DNA of 64,000 bases from Pochonia chlamydosporia 170 (GCF_001653235.2 NC_035794.1:3596001-3660000); one strand, 5' to 3'. Shown: positions 35,993 through 48,149, counted from the first letter of the stretch. Numbers and translations are program-made. The notes: generated from the sequence alone by a model not told the origin.

Positions 35993-38098
35993 TGCTCCCC
36001 GAAATGGACCTCAAGTGGATGAAGGACGAGTAGTCAATCAACCTGCGCTGTGCCTAATAAATGGTCGACAATATGAAAGATGAGGCACAAAATAAAACCC
36101 ACAGTGGTCCACTGAAGCTGTCAAGAAATTGTCGTCACCGTCGTTAGCAAGCAAGACTGAATGCGCCAGGCTGTTGAATCAAGCTTCCGAACCGCCAGCG
36201 AAGCCCATCGGTCGATAACAGTGCGCCAGTGGGCGGGTGCCCAATTCCAAAACTCTTCAAACCAAGTCAGCGCTCTCACGGTGAAAGTCTCGGCGAGACC
36301 CTGGCTCTGCGCTTGCCCGGCGCTACGACGTCAATATACACACAATCCGAGAAAGTTTGGTGGATGGATGAAGAAGCCAGCTGAGTAAGAAAAGGTGGAT
36401 GGGCGGTTGACAATGGCGTGGTCCACCAACGATTTGGGTGCGGGCGGCAGAAGTGACTTCTGTGTAAAGCTAGATGGAGAGAGCTGAGACCGCTGATGAA
36501 GGATTCAATGAACCAGGGATGTGAGTGGCCAGGACAAGACCGCCGTCCCTTCGTGAGAAAACTTAAAGCTTCCAGTCTCAAAGCAGTCCGTTGTGGATGC
36601 TTGTGTGTAAGCATGCGAAAGAGTTAGCTGTTGGACCAGGGGTTCAGTCCCTGTCAGGTCGTACAACAAGGACAGGGCTGACGAAACTTACGGCCAAGCT
36701 AGCCCAACATTCTTCATCCCTCACATAATATATAAGGAGTACTGTTCGCCTCTTCAGTGGCTGTAGTTTTGAAGCTCAACTCTGAGCAAAGTCTGGTTCG
36801 TTTTGAATCATTAGTTCACAACTACGACTGCGGGACGGGGTGTTTCCGACAAGTGAACTAGCTTCGCGCGAACCCACCTCACACAAGTTGTTTGCCCGTC
36901 GAGCCTCTTTAGGTGGCCCGTTCCTGTACGGTGGTAGACACGGAGGTTGGGCTGCTCAGCGCCGTTGAAAAGAGTTGGTGACAATGTTCCATCGAGGGTT
37001 GCAATGAGGCTGGAGGTTGTACATACATGGAGGTGTGAGTGTGGAGACGAAAAACTTGACTCAAGCAACGCGAGATTTCACAGGCCAACAGGCCAACAGG
37101 CCAAATGCCTGAACGAGGAGATGGGGAGTCATCCAAGAGTGGAACAGCCAAACCAAACTCACTCCAAACAAAAGCACCACAATCCATAATAACCGCAACA
37201 TCTGCTGAACTGATTGACGTAAAGTTTGAGGAACCCCTGAAAGTACGGAGTAAGTCGAACCATGTTTGGCGATAATACCACTTCATTCGTTGTTTTTTAC
37301 GGGCACTGGCCAATGTGTTGCCTGCAGCTCCCCAGCTTGGTGTGCTGTTAGTTATTGGGGAGTAAAAAACAAAGGAGGCTGACTGAGGCTGATCCTCGAC
37401 AGTAAGTCCACAAACTTTTATAGTGAGGGAAAGTGAATTTGCAAAATGTAACGCAATACGTAATCGAGTACATTCCGTCATTGTCTCGTACTCGTGGCTG
37501 CAAGTTTACCATAACTCGAATGCATGTTCTGCCATTTGAGTAGTTGGTTCCAGAAGGCAAATGTTTCTTGAATTGTCTGTTCCCCACTGGGAACGTGGAG
37601 AGGTCAACTGGTTTATTCCGTTTCTTCGTGCCATACATACAGGTTACTGCGTCGAACATGGTACTGTAAGACAACACACGGGTCTCGGGATAGACTGTAC
37701 CCATGGAATGGTGACATTTGGCCTTAGTAGATATGTTCCCTTCTCCTGCGATGGTAGGCACATAGTTGCGAAAGTTTGAACTGTCTCGAATCAGAGTGGC
37801 CACTCTCGGCCGAGTCGAAGGCTGGACTGCCACACGGCTTGTGTTTGTGGCGGCGGCAACGCAAGGTCCAGGTCCTGGTGCATGCTCCCTATGCCACAGT
37901 GGCGCCACTACAGTCTCTCCATTTGTACGGAAGTGGGTGCAGGTGACTTCATTAGTTGTGAGGATTCGACGCAGAACTCACCTCAGCATTTACCTGAAAC
38001 ACTTATAAATCCTAGTTTGCTTACTACCATCACAGACGTCGAGAACCAGAAGTCATCATCGGACCAGAAACCTTAACCAGATTACACGCAGGGTCAGA
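35993..38098. other. Long divergent upstream region, no gene seen
   Basis: 2.1 kb between the divergent Zn2Cys6 regulator and the hemerythrin-like gene. It includes three perfect tandem copies of an 8-mer at 37081-37104. Several medium ORFs on both strands lack features. Confidence 0.45.
37081..37104. repeat. Three tandem copies of CAGGCCAA
   Basis: Three perfect 8-bp units in a non-coding upstream region. It may be a minisatellite or a cluster of binding sites; nothing else supports a function. Confidence 0.7.
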
Positions 38099-38720
38099 AT
38101 GTCAAATAGTGCTCTTCTAAGGATATCCGAAGTTATCAAGCTTAACCATCGCGAACTAGAGCAGTATTACGACAACATTGTCAACAGTGGAGATAAGAGT
38201 GTGCAAGAACGTTACCAAAATATCTTTATCTGGGAGCTTGCACGCCACTGTATTGGTGAGGAGATCATTCTGTACCCCGCCATAGAGTCATATGTCAAGA
38301 ATGGTCAGCTTGTAGTCGCGAGACATCGCTTAGAGAACCAACAAGTGAGAATCCTATTCAGGCAGTAACTCATCGTACGCATGGGACAACTGACTTCTCT
38401 TCTAGTTAATGGATACACTTCGCCTTTTCCAGAGCATTAGACCCGGAGATGCTGAGTTTCTTCTATGCATTCAATCGCTGTTTAAGGACCTAGGGAAGCG
38501 GATCAAAGAAGAAGAGGCACAAGATCTTATTCCCTTAGAAAAGGCTCTGGAGAATCAAGACTCATACACCTTGGCAAGCAATTTCCAGCGAACTAAAGGC
38601 TTTGTACCAACGCGGAGTCATCCAATGTCTTCTAAGAAGCCACCTTTCGACACTCTGGACGCCTTCCTGGCAACCCCAGTTGATAAGTTGGCCAATCTAC
38701 TCCCTTTAACTCTAAACTGA
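38099..38720 (+). CDS. Hemerythrin-like (HHE) domain protein
   Basis: Exons 38099-38344 and 38406-38720 join over a 61-nt phase-0 intron (GTGAGA/CTTCTAG) to 186 aa. The four-helix hemerythrin pattern is visible: KLNHRELEQYYDNI (helix 1 His, about residue 17), WELARHCIGEEIILYPAIE (helix 2 H-x(4)-E), VARHRLENQQLMDTL (helix 3) and a later amphipathic helix with KRIKEEEAQDL, where the usual H-x(3)-E has become Glu-rich. HHE proteins bind a di-iron centre and sense or buffer oxygen, NO or iron. The altered fourth helix may weaken metal binding. Many fungi carry several small HHE proteins. Confidence 0.78.
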
Positions 38721-39259
38721 TAGTCCACAAGGATTCCCCTCTTCGTGCTTGACAGCGAACTCATATGGTCTACGGATTCAGCCATTCCTTGTCAGGTATA
38801 TTAATTGCGGGTAAACCCAGAAACTGGATCAACAGAGTAGCGGGGGGAGCGAAGATTGGATTGGAGTTCGTGTGGGGAGCAACGCATGCTCACTCCTCTC
38901 AGTCTCATTCTGCCACATCTTTTTTACGCATACATGACGTCAGGCGTCTGGGTCATTACACTTTCCTGATGATAAAACTAGGGGCACATGTACACAGACT
39001 GCAATTTTTAGTTCTCAACCCTTCATTTTTGGCTTACAATTAGTTTCTGCCTTATTATATACTGCCGTCGTGATTATGAGTCCATTAGCCCGTCTTTGAA
39101 GCACCTGTCACTATCATCATTGCAATATGTCCAACGCAAGGTACGACGACTTTCTTCTTCTGAGAGCAAATACAATCAATACACCATCTATTCTATTCAT
39201 TCAGTAAGCAAGTAGCCGCTACTAAGACACGTTCGAGGGGGCCGTCTAATAACCATCAG
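38721..39259. other. Intergenic, no gene seen
   Basis: About 540 bp, AT-rich towards the end, ahead of a transcription-factor relic. Confidence 0.4.
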
Positions 39260-39667
39260 TTGTATTATCAATTCTGCCTCTTGGTACTATTTCGGCCTTT
39301 TGTCCGGCTTGTGCCAGATAATTCACTGATTCAGCCAAGCGAGATATGCGCCCAGTCTGCGCAATGTATATTGTCACTCGCGCAATCATATGATAGCCTT
39401 TTCACTCTACGACGGATATCGGGATTTGCCTCGTATTTTGTATTAGCCGCAGGCTTATATGGCCGGGATATGGCAGGCAGCAGCTCGCCTATGGATTCTA
39501 CGTACGTATATCAACCAAAACTGAAAGGATACCTAGAGAGAGCGTATAGGGCTACGCAAGAGCAAGATCGCTTGCGTGAAGAACTTACGCTACGGGAAAA
39601 CGTTAATTCAGTTAATGCTAAGCAAAGAGTCAGATATATGTCTGCGAGGTGTCATATTCTCCTCTAA
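39260..39667 (+). pseudogene. C-terminal relic of a Zn2Cys6-type transcription factor
   Basis: An open stretch of 135 codons whose translation begins YYQFCLLVLFRPFVRL and continues with EICAQSAQCILSLAQSYDSLFTLRR and FASYFVLAAGLYG. These are the C-terminal landmarks of one large class of fungal Zn2Cys6 regulators, where the same helix order follows the transcription-factor homology domain. No zinc cluster or middle homology region is present upstream and there is no ATG at the start, so this is a truncated remnant and not a whole gene. The neighbouring sequence on both sides does not continue the homology. Confidence 0.6.
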
Positions 39668-41096
39668 TGCCAGCTTCCAAATCGTGCAGAATGGGTTAGG
39701 CTTGTGATGGATGTGACGGAGAGGGTTGTGTCTGCCATCGACGGCCACGTCAGGAAAACGTGCAACTGCCCGTCCTACCAACTGGTTGGGGTTCCCAACC
39801 AGGTCCACAAGGAGTTTAACGCCGTCATAGACAGCTGCGATTTCTACACATGGAGGGTCGTTGCTATTGCTCGTTTCGATATGTCTATGTCGCCAGCATA
39901 AAGCGAATTCACCTCCCCAACCAAGGTGCCCGTTCGCGATATTGGTCTGGTAGAGCCTTATCTACAGACTAGGGATTGACACTATAGCAGCATTGTACTA
40001 AGTAACTCAATATTGTATATCTGTGTCAGGGCGGGATGAACGCTCTTCTACTTCCCTTCCCCGGGACCACCCAATGTCTCAGGCAGGGGGACGAAATGCT
40101 GATGGAATCATCCTGGGAACACCATGCCCAAACATTCCGTAAGGTACCGTATTGGCGGAATTTGAGGCTGGTGGCGGAACTTGACCGGCCTGAGGTGCTC
40201 GACAACGGTCGGGATTCCGCCAGTGTAGAGTGATTGGTTGGGCTGATTGGGCCTCCTCGGCGGCGTATATTGGCGGCATTCGTATTTGGCGAAGGTGAAT
40301 TGTGCTTGGAGCAGAAACAACGCGACAGGAACCAGCGGTTGTTGAAGTTGTGGTAGCTTCAAATTTCCAGCGGGTCAGAGGCGGCAGAATTCTGGTGCGT
40401 ACCATAGGCAGTAACAGCTGTGGCAGGAGCGCTAAAAGTGCGGCGTCGCCAAGGATGCGGCCCCCGTATCAAAGTGGTGCGGCGTCCCAATCAGTTGCCA
40501 TTTAGTTAGTACCATGACAAATTTGATGGGAACTGCTGTGCCCGATCTACCCGTTAATCGGATGCTAATCACGGCAACCGGCAACCCTCAGAATGCCCGG
40601 GGTCCATCCAAGAGGCCAAGTTCCAGCCAATCAAACCGACCACAATAATGACAAAAACGATGCCAACACCACAATCTGATCTGATAGCCGACCTATGTGC
40701 CGGGCGGAGTTCCTTGGAAGCTGAAAACAATCTCAAATTATCGATCAATCCCGACATAAATGCAACTGGGTATGTCGGTGAGATGAGGATCCTTCCTGTC
40801 CCCGTCCTTGAATATTCATCCTAGTGAAAGAGTGGAATCTCATTATTCCAAATCTCAGCGGCCTCGCCAGTGACACGATGCCGCGCGACTGTGATGCGGG
40901 CGGTTCTCGACCGTTGATTATGAACTTTAATACAAGGTAGAGAAAAGTTTATGTGCGGCAGATACCTAGGTACACGTTTTGATCAACATGTATTTAAGGA
41001 CGGCAGATGCCCACCTTCAATGGACGCGTATAGTCAACAGCAACAGCTTTCCTCCCAATTCTTCAGACACAGAGTCACCAACATTTGATCTACACA
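39668..41096. other. Intergenic, no gene seen
   Basis: 1.4 kb. Several overlapping frames near 40036-40505 are open on both strands, but the apparently secreted minus-strand frame has no ATG. Contains the promoter of the alpha/beta hydrolase. Confidence 0.4.
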
Positions 41097-41789
41097 ATGA
41101 CCAAGCCAACAATCATCCTCGTCCACGGCTTCTGGGGCGACTCCGCACACTGGGCCGAGGTTATTGTCCTTCTCAACGCCAAGGGCTACAAGCAACAGGC
41201 CATCGAAATCCCATTGACCTCCCTTGCAGACGATGCTGAACGGGTGCAAAAGGCCGTAAAGCAAGTCCAAGACGACGTTATTCTCGTTGGCCACTCATAC
41301 GGCGGGGCTGTCATCACGGAAGCTGGTAACCTCCCCAATGTCGTTGGCCTGGTATACATAGCCGCCTTTGCACCAGATAAGGGTGAAAGCGCAGCAAGTA
41401 TTTCCGCTCAGTATCCTGCTTTTGCGGCGACAGAGAATCGTCTACAGCCCGATAGCGACGGATACTTGTGGATCAAGACAGATGGATTCCACGAGACCTT
41501 CTGCCAGGATGTGGCCAAGGACAAGGCATTGGTTATGGCTGTGACGCAAAAGGCTCCTGTGGCTAGTACCTTTGGCGATACCATTACCGATCCGGCGTGG
41601 AAGGCGAAGCCATCGTGGTATCAAATTTCCAAGGATGACAGGTGTATTAATCCTGAGGCTCAGAAGTTCATGTCGTCGAGAATCAAGGCGAAGAAGGTGA
41701 TCGAGTTGAACACTGGGCATGCGTCCCTGGCTTCGCAGCCTGAAGCTGTTACCAATTTGATCGACGAGGCTGCAGGTACGGCGCGATGA
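41097..41789 (+). CDS. Alpha/beta hydrolase family protein
   Basis: A single exon of 230 aa. The start ATG (41097) is followed directly by TKPTIILVHGFWGDSAHW, the first strand and oxyanion HG loop. The nucleophile elbow is VGHSYGG (Ser about residue 70). The late Asp of the triad probably lies in SKDDRCINPEAQ (about residue 183) and the His in LNTGHASLASQP (about residue 206). The closest group known to me is the AB-hydrolase-6/EstC-like set of small intracellular hydrolases acting on esters or as methyl-esterase-like enzymes; the actual substrate cannot be read from sequence. No signal peptide. It stands alone, with a gene-free region on each side. Confidence 0.87.
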   Translation: MTKPTIILVHGFWGDSAHWAEVIVLLNAKGYKQQAIEIPLTSLADDAERVQKAVKQVQDDVILVGHSYGGAVITEAGNLPNVVGLVYIAAFAPDKGESAASISAQYPAFAATENRLQPDSDGYLWIKTDGFHETFCQDVAKDKALVMAVTQKAPVASTFGDTITDPAWKAKPSWYQISKDDRCINPEAQKFMSSRIKAKKVIELNTGHASLASQPEAVTNLIDEAAGTAR

Positions 41790-43217
41790 TGGATGTGTGG
41801 TCTATCGTACTGATCTTCTTCGGACTCAGACCGTTGCTTTTCTGAATGTATTCGCTCGCTATGTGTTTGGCTGTTGTATAGTTGTTAGCTTTATAAGACA
41901 AGTTCGGAAGACAAGGCTTACCTTAGATGACTGACATGAAGTAGACAGAGCCACAATGTATAGCACGCGGTTGATTTATGGCCAAAAAGATTCATCTTTA
42001 CAGCCCTTAAAGAGGATAACGCCCTGGGCATCGTTGGAACGTCAGCCAAGTCAGCAACGCAGGACGTTCTGCAGTGTCGCAACTCTACTCTCGTGATACT
42101 CATAGGTCTCTTACATCATTCAACGCAGTCTGAAACTCAATCTCATTTGGTGAGTAGCCTTTCAAGCAGACCTATATGCCACTACCATAGTTTGTTTGTA
42201 ACCCAAGAAGTTAGAGTATGAGCTGGTTTGATATCTTCGCGGGCAGTTGTGACAAAAGCAGAGCGCAGTCTACCTAACTCATAAAGTCTCCCACTCGCTC
42301 CAACACCACCGGCCCTCTCAGTTGCCCCCCGCCAACGGACGATGAAATCGATGATTGTAACCTACACAGCATGGAGCAAGGCTATCGGATTCTGCTCCCT
42401 AGATCTACTCCAAAACCTTGGGCGCAGGCTGCAGAAAGGACAGCAATTATGGTCAGACGCCGCTATCGTGGGCCGTCATGAGGGGCCACGAGACCGTCGT
42501 GCGGCTCCTGTTGCCACCATATCCCATGCGAATGGTGTAGAATTGATTCCAACACGTAAGTGACAAGTACGTCAGCCTTGAGCGCCAGAACCGGCCGTTG
42601 AATCGGCTTCAAATGATGGCATTTTGACAACGGTAATTCTTCATGTTGCATCCGAAAGATTATGCGATCTAGCCAATCAAGGTGTTTGAAAGCGTCAAGT
42701 GACAAAAACGCCACGATCTGATCCGGTAACCGAGTCTCCATGCCGGTGTATCGCCCAAAAGCAGGGTGTTATCAGGCTGGTTGTAGACTTGTGGCGGAGG
42801 TGGCATGTGCGGGGACTGGACTGTAGTCTGAGAAAATAAACCGGTCCAGGGTCATTGGGAACCCTGCCCCGTGGCTCGTACCTCCATACACACTCAGTCT
42901 GGGCAACCAAAGAAGCATGTATTCACGGTAACCGTTGTACGAGTGCACATTCATTTTAAACCCGCTTGGGAAAAAGAAAAAATCTAGAAGCAAGCCAAAC
43001 ATTTGTCACCAAGGCGTGATAACCACCACAGCCATTAAGAAGGTTACCCTTAACCCTGGAAGTTCTCTCGCGAGGCTTCTATAAAGTAGCATAGTCGCTC
43101 CCATATCCACTCTTCTGGTGAACGATTGGGAAATGCCAACAATGACGGCAGCTTTCTGTAAGGAAGCCAATAGTTCTATAAACCTTTCTCTCTATACGCC
43201 TTGCCATAGCCTTTAAG
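41790..43217. other. Intergenic with an ankyrin relic
   Basis: 1.4 kb without an intact gene. Includes one ankyrin-repeat fragment (listed separately) and the bZIP promoter. Confidence 0.45.
42439..42513 (+). pseudogene. Ankyrin-repeat fragment
   Basis: In the plus frame starting at 42439 about 25 codons read DSNYGQTPLSWAVMRGHE then TVVRLLL, one ankyrin repeat of the type found in fungal NACHT/ankyrin proteins. The frame stops about 20 codons later and nothing upstream continues it. A scrap of a lost gene. Confidence 0.6.
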
Positions 43218-44033
43218 ATGTCTAGCTTGCAGTCAGGTTCCTCAACGAAGGACACACGTCGAAGGGGTTAGTTCGTTTAGGAAGCGGGGCCTTCCCCCGG
43301 ACATGGACGTGCAAGTCATACTGACCCTTTCGCAGTCCTTAACTTAGCATCCCGGACTGCATCCACCATGAGTCCGGCTCAACTTGCGCGGAAGCGTGCA
43401 CAAGATCGCGAGGCACAGAGGATGGCGCGCGCTAGAACCAAAGAGCGAATAGAGAGTTTGGAGCAAGAGGTGAAGGAGCTTAGACAGAAAGCATTAAGTC
43501 ACAACAACGGTGACGCAAATACGATCCAGAGGCTTCTCCAGCGCAACAAATTACTTGAGGACGAGTTAGCCTGCTGGAGAGATTACGTGCTTCCCGTCAG
43601 CGGAGCCACATCTCCTTTCCAGGCATCAGCTGCTCCTACACAATTAGCAGGCGACACAGCTTCTATGGTTTATCCCTTCAATTGCCAGCCGGAACCCGAT
43701 CTATGGGCACAGAATAATAGCCTCATGACGGGGGGCGGCGTCATGGCTTGGCAAGCAAACTCTCCCGTGCCAAACGAACGGAGCTCACATTGCTCTAATG
43801 CACACGCGGATCTCGCCCCACCTTTCAATGATGGTGCAGACAAAAGCTTCAATGCCTCTGGAACTAGAGCCCTCGCAATACTGCCTCACATAACGTCACG
43901 ATTGTATGCTGCGCCACCACCCATCTCTGCGAGCGCACTCGGCTTATTGCCAGCGTCAACAGAAGATTCTTGGCACGTCCAAAGCAGGACAGTAGGAGAC
44001 GAATACACCGGTAATTCGTCACAGCAGAAATGA
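43218..44033 (+). CDS. bZIP transcription factor
   Basis: Exons 43218-43266 and 43336-44033 join over a 69-nt intron (GTTAGT donor, TTTCGCAG acceptor) to 248 aa. The join restores DTRRRVLNLASRTASTMSP, which leads into the basic region ARKRAQDREAQRMARARTKERIESLE (about residues 32-58), as is typical of a large group of fungal bZIP regulators. A leucine-zipper-like coiled coil follows (LEQEVKELRQKA ... RLLQRNKLLEDELACW). The remaining 150 residues are low-complexity and rich in Ser, Ala, Pro and Asn; the DUF3425 domain often present in this group is not seen. A start at 43368 (inside exon 2) would lose the conserved lead-in, so the two-exon model is preferred. Confidence 0.8.
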
Positions 44034-44671
44034 AATAGATAGTACGCTATTGTTGTCACGTTATGAGATTCATGGTTAACTAAGCCTTCCTAATAAAGTC
44101 ATTGTTCTTGCTTGTCCTGTTTCTAACCTGCCAGACGGGTTCATGTCATTTATCTTAGTTGGCGCACGTGTCCCAGCACCTGATGAAATCCGGGTGGCTG
44201 GCCAGCCTTTCAAACTTCTATCTATAATTTTATGACATCTAGCAATTACGTCAAAGTCGGCTTGTTCAATCAACTGTCACGTTATGAGACTCATAATTAG
44301 ACGTCACTTTATGTTATGGCCCACAGGTAGGCTCTGTCGTTAATCCGTTGTTCTTGATGGTCCCTCTTTAGACACCATTTTCTGCAGCCGTTTTGCCTTG
44401 AGGAACGAAGAGACGAGAGGTTCTTCCTTCCGGGCCCTCTTACACACGGATCGCATAGCGCCCCGAGCCCTTCCAGCCACGACCGTGCCACCTTCCCTCC
44501 ATCCATCCCTCCGGCCAAGCCATGCCAAGCCAGTGCCGGTCAGCCACACTTCCTCTTGTGTGTTCTGAACCCTTCTTCCGTCCCCGTCCCGTCCTCGTCC
44601 CGTCTTGCCCGCCAGCAAACAAAAAGCCCGACCGTTGAAGGTCCGCTCCGGCCCCGGCAAGACGCAGGGCT
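44034..44671. other. Intergenic, no gene seen
   Basis: About 640 bp. The repeated phrase GTCA(C)GTTATGAGA appears at about 44057 and 44276. Otherwise nothing. Confidence 0.4.
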
Positions 44672-44917
44672 ATGAAGGACGCCCAAGCGGACGAGTTGGC
44701 CGTGCACAGTCGCTCAAGCCAACGGAGTTCAAGTGCACATTCACGTCGATCGATCAGTGACAGTGACGTTGAAAGAGATCAACAGATTCAAGATTTGGAG
44801 TCGAAAGTGCTCGACCTGACTGAGACAGTAAGCAGCTTGAATAAAACAGTGAGCGTACTGGCAGACATGTTCAAGGAGTTTATGAAGACTTTAGTATCAG
44901 CTCCTGCACCAAAATAA
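44672..44917 (+). CDS. Small coiled-coil protein (81 aa)
   Basis: A single exon of 81 aa. The first third is Ser/Arg-rich and disordered. From about residue 33 there is a heptad-type coiled coil (VERDQQIQDLESKVLDLTET then VSSLNKTVSVLADMFKEFMK). No domain is recognised. Such short coiled-coil ORFs occur beside repeats and in transposon-linked genes, and this one sits at the edge of the AT-rich block. It may be a remnant of a longer protein. Confidence 0.4.
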   Translation: MKDAQADELAVHSRSSQRSSSAHSRRSISDSDVERDQQIQDLESKVLDLTETVSSLNKTVSVLADMFKEFMKTLVSAPAPK

Positions 44918-46250
44918 ATCAGAGTGTGGCATTTGGTTGACTTTTGTCGCTCGTTTCGGCTACACACTGTTGCTTTCGCTCATGTTGGAATAGCGTCACC
45001 AAATTTCTCTTGTTACTATTAAGGTTGTTCTTAAGTACCAAGCTCCACAGAGGGGGCCACTGCAATTATGGGCCTTGTACAGTGTGCTCCGTGTAATTCC
45101 GAGTTTTTTGTAGCTAGTTACACCGAATTTTAAGCTGAGATATCTGGCTGTTCTTGAGTCCTGTTGCTTCTGCTCTTATTCCAGGAGTGTAATTGGCGAG
45201 GCGCGACAGCAGGGACATTGAAACCCAAACAAGTCTCACTGTAGAATGGTGTTCCAGGAGCGGGCTGGCCATAGGTGTGAAGCTCCGCCTACCTCCTTCC
45301 GCTTGAGTGATGCCAACACTAACATTCGAGTTGGGTGGTACACACTATAGTGCCTGAAAACTGCACAGCTCATCATTTAACTAGTCGAACCTATGTAGCA
45401 ACTTCGCGGAATTTAATTACATCTCCGTCAGAGTTTTTCGAGCCTATAGCTTCCAGCCTTAAATCCCTATTATTATAGTCTAATGTAGTCTTTCTAGTTA
45501 CTAGCGGGTACAGTTTCTCCTATAGGTTAATGGTAAGTATAGGGTAGGAGTTATAAGACGAGCTAACTCACCAGGTTAGAAGACAAGACGGGAAATAACG
45601 GATTATCTGTAGACTTATAGTTATAATGTTTCTGTTTCCGCCGCATAAGTAGGTAAATATCCGCATTATAACGTTGGCTTAATTGGTTGCACCTTTTCAT
45701 AAAACGAAAAGTTACTCTGATAAAATTGTTATTCGTCCTATCTTGTTTACTGACAGAAGGCAGATCTATTTGTAGATAAGGCATGGAAAGCTATAGTTGC
45801 CTCATCCTAAATCTCACCCTACCACCAATCTAGAGGGTGGCTTTATGGTTAGTTATTTCTGTGTTATGCGGCTATTATTGGATTAAAGTTCTTTGGTTGG
45901 AACCTATACTCTTACATATGATCTAGTTTAAGCTTTTTTGGTCCATATTAACGTGCTACTTAGATACCGCGATAGTGACTGCAATAGCTTTTATGATTTG
46001 TTATAAAACCGAGGTGTTGTGAAGCTATTATTGGCTGGTAGTGTATGCTTTAGATCGAAAGTGCATAATGCGGCTGTGGGCGGTTAAGATCAGCGCTAGT
46101 TCACGGAGAACGCAGGCTCGCATATACATGAAGAATGGTCTAATCTATTACACGCACCGAACCTTCCATTGCCTGGTCAGACAGAAACAAACCTAAGATG
46201 TGCGGTCCTCGCATTCGTTCCTGGTCCAGTAGCTTAATGCGATGCATTTT

Positions 46251-46280
46251 AGCCACCTAAAAGTGGTCTTTCAGGTGGCT
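46251..46280. repeat. 30-bp hairpin, copy 1
   Basis: AGCCACCTAAAAG, a 4-nt loop and CTTTCAGGTGGCT form a 13-bp stem with one mismatch. The palindrome extends by TTT/AAA on each side (46248-46283). A near-identical hairpin is at 47605. Confidence 0.75.
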
Positions 46281-47448
46281 AAACAATATGGCTAGTGCCT
46301 GTCTTACAAAACAGGATCTCCGATGTAAGGAAAAGAGTGATAGTAGTCCAGCCAGCAAAGCTACATAGCATAATGCCACCAAAAGTGCTACTACAGTACT
46401 TCAAGCAATCATAGTGGTAGATTGGCACACAGGAAAACCTTTACAGCTAATTTGCGCGTCCCTACTGTATTATATCCGTGACTGCTGCCCTTACTATTTG
46501 GCGTTAATTTAAACTATTATGACCGCCAGATGTGGCGGGAAAAAGTCTGCGAGACGCTTACGTTAATACCCTAAGCAGTTAAAGCTTTTACTGCTAGTTT
46601 AAGCGTATTTTTTGTCTCTAAAAGCCCGTTTTGGCTATGTATCTTGAGGCTGATCGTTTGCGTGTTTTTCCTAATATCCGCCGAGAATTGCAGCTATGGT
46701 CGCTATAGTGGAAGTAAGTGTCTACAGCGAGTCCCACAAATAAAGTTTTACCTGTAGCGCAACCCCTAGCACCTTAGCTTGCGCTAGAACAGGCTCTATT
46801 ATGTGTGAGCGGGAGTTCTCAAATCACATCTTTAATGTTTTGATTGCCTACATCGGCTGCAAAACAAGGCGACAGCTCCACCGCAATTACACTTCCAGCT
46901 AATAGCTTCGTAAATCCGTAGGTTAATGACGAACCATGAAAGCCATTGCAGTCACAATCGGGACATCTATGTAGTAAATACGTTACAAGGATGGGAACAA
47001 AAAAGGCTTAAACTGAATTTATAGGAGCATGGATTCCGACCAAATAACCTTAATCTAATAATAGCTGCACAACACGGCAATAACTTACGGCACATAAAAT
47101 CTAAGTCGGACGTCTGGCGCCGCAATGCTAACATGCTGTCTTAAAGCGCCACGATAGTTAGCCCTCCCCACAACTTAAAGGCTAATTAGACGTCGTCCCT
47201 GTGAGGTAGACGTAAGAGCAAAGATGGGCTACGCATGTTAGGTGGGTGCGGCTATAAGATTTGTAACACGATTCCCTTGGATGGCAGCTTGTTAAAGTTG
47301 GGAGGGGGAGATTATTAGTTAATCTTTTGCGTCATGAACGCGTCCCAGGGACAGCAGGGAAAGGAGGCAGTAGATTCAATCAGCGAGGCGCTGTACAGAC
47401 CTTGATTGGGGTATACGGTATGCAAGACGGGAGAGCACTGTCTCACCC

Positions 47449-47473
<25 letters not shown>
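47449..47473 (+). repeat. 25-nt poly-A tract
   Basis: An uninterrupted run of 25 A in otherwise mixed sequence. It may be a microsatellite or the tail of an old retroposed sequence, but no matching body is recognised upstream. Confidence 0.7.
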
Positions 47474-47479
<6 letters not shown>

Positions 47480-47604
47480 TACCAGCCCGCAACGAATCTA
47501 TGCTTTCCGGTCTTGTAGTTTTTGAGAAGATTCGAGCCCGTGAATAAGTTTATACCCAAACTCCGTTCGCAGCTCTAGTTGTAGAGTCCGCTGACTGCCT
47601 GTTT

Positions 47605-47634
47605 AGCCACCTAGAAGCAAACTTTCAGGTGGCT
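47605..47634. repeat. 30-bp hairpin, copy 2
   Basis: AGCCACCTAGAAG, loop CAAA and CTTTCAGGTGGCT: same arms as the copy at 46251, with differences mainly next to the loop. The words GGTGGCTGAC are partly repeated just after it. Confidence 0.75.
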
Positions 47635-48149
47635 GACAATGGTGGCTGACTCTATGATCTTCAGCCTTAGGCTTGTGACCTGGGGCCTGGGGTGGAAGGT
47701 TCTAGAAACATATTGACACAACGTATTAATATACATTTCACTTACTGAGTCTAGAAGAAGGAAATGCACAGAGTAGACAACAGTAATAGACGCAATTTAA
47801 GCTTTAGCAACGCAAGTGATGTGCGAGTTTTTGAAACACTGCGATATAAGTGATCATAGTCTCGAGCCTTTTAATCAAGCTATTCTCGATATTGCTACCT
47901 AGTGACATGGCATTTGGCTCATGACATCTCAACCCATTGTCTGAACTATGAGACTGCAACCACAGACTTGTGGTTCTATGTTTATGGACGATAGTTCAAG
48001 ATTAATATCGCGATGGCTGCCAGCAGCTATTATACCAGCACTTGCCCCTCTAGGCTCTTCTGCCGCAGCTGAGTTCCTCTCCCATGTGTCATCCTGCGGC
48101 GTTGCCCTTATTTCAAGCGTCTCCAGTTCACCTGCTCTATTATTCTCAA

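Larger units (their letters stand above)
44918..48149. other. AT-rich, RIP-like decayed repeat region
   Basis: 3.2 kb in which all frames are broken by frequent TAG/TAA codons. CpA is visibly depleted in favour of TpA, as RIP leaves. It contains two copies of a 30-bp hairpin and a 25-nt A tract (listed). No intact gene. Confidence 0.6.

Noticed and set aside
36637..36656. GGGGTTCAGTCCC, tRNA T-loop-like
   Set aside because: B-box match is imperfect and no acceptor stem or anticodon arm is present.
40108..40362. Minus-strand frame with a secretion-signal-like start
   Set aside because: The apparent start is TTG and no ATG lies in frame upstream before a stop; no splice site rescues it.
47330..47473. 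Possible SINE with poly-A tail
   Set aside because: Only the A tract is clear; no tRNA-derived or LINE-related body and no target duplication recognised.
47528..47545. GATTCGAGCCC, tRNA B-box-like
   Set aside because: No A box or cloverleaf can be formed around it.
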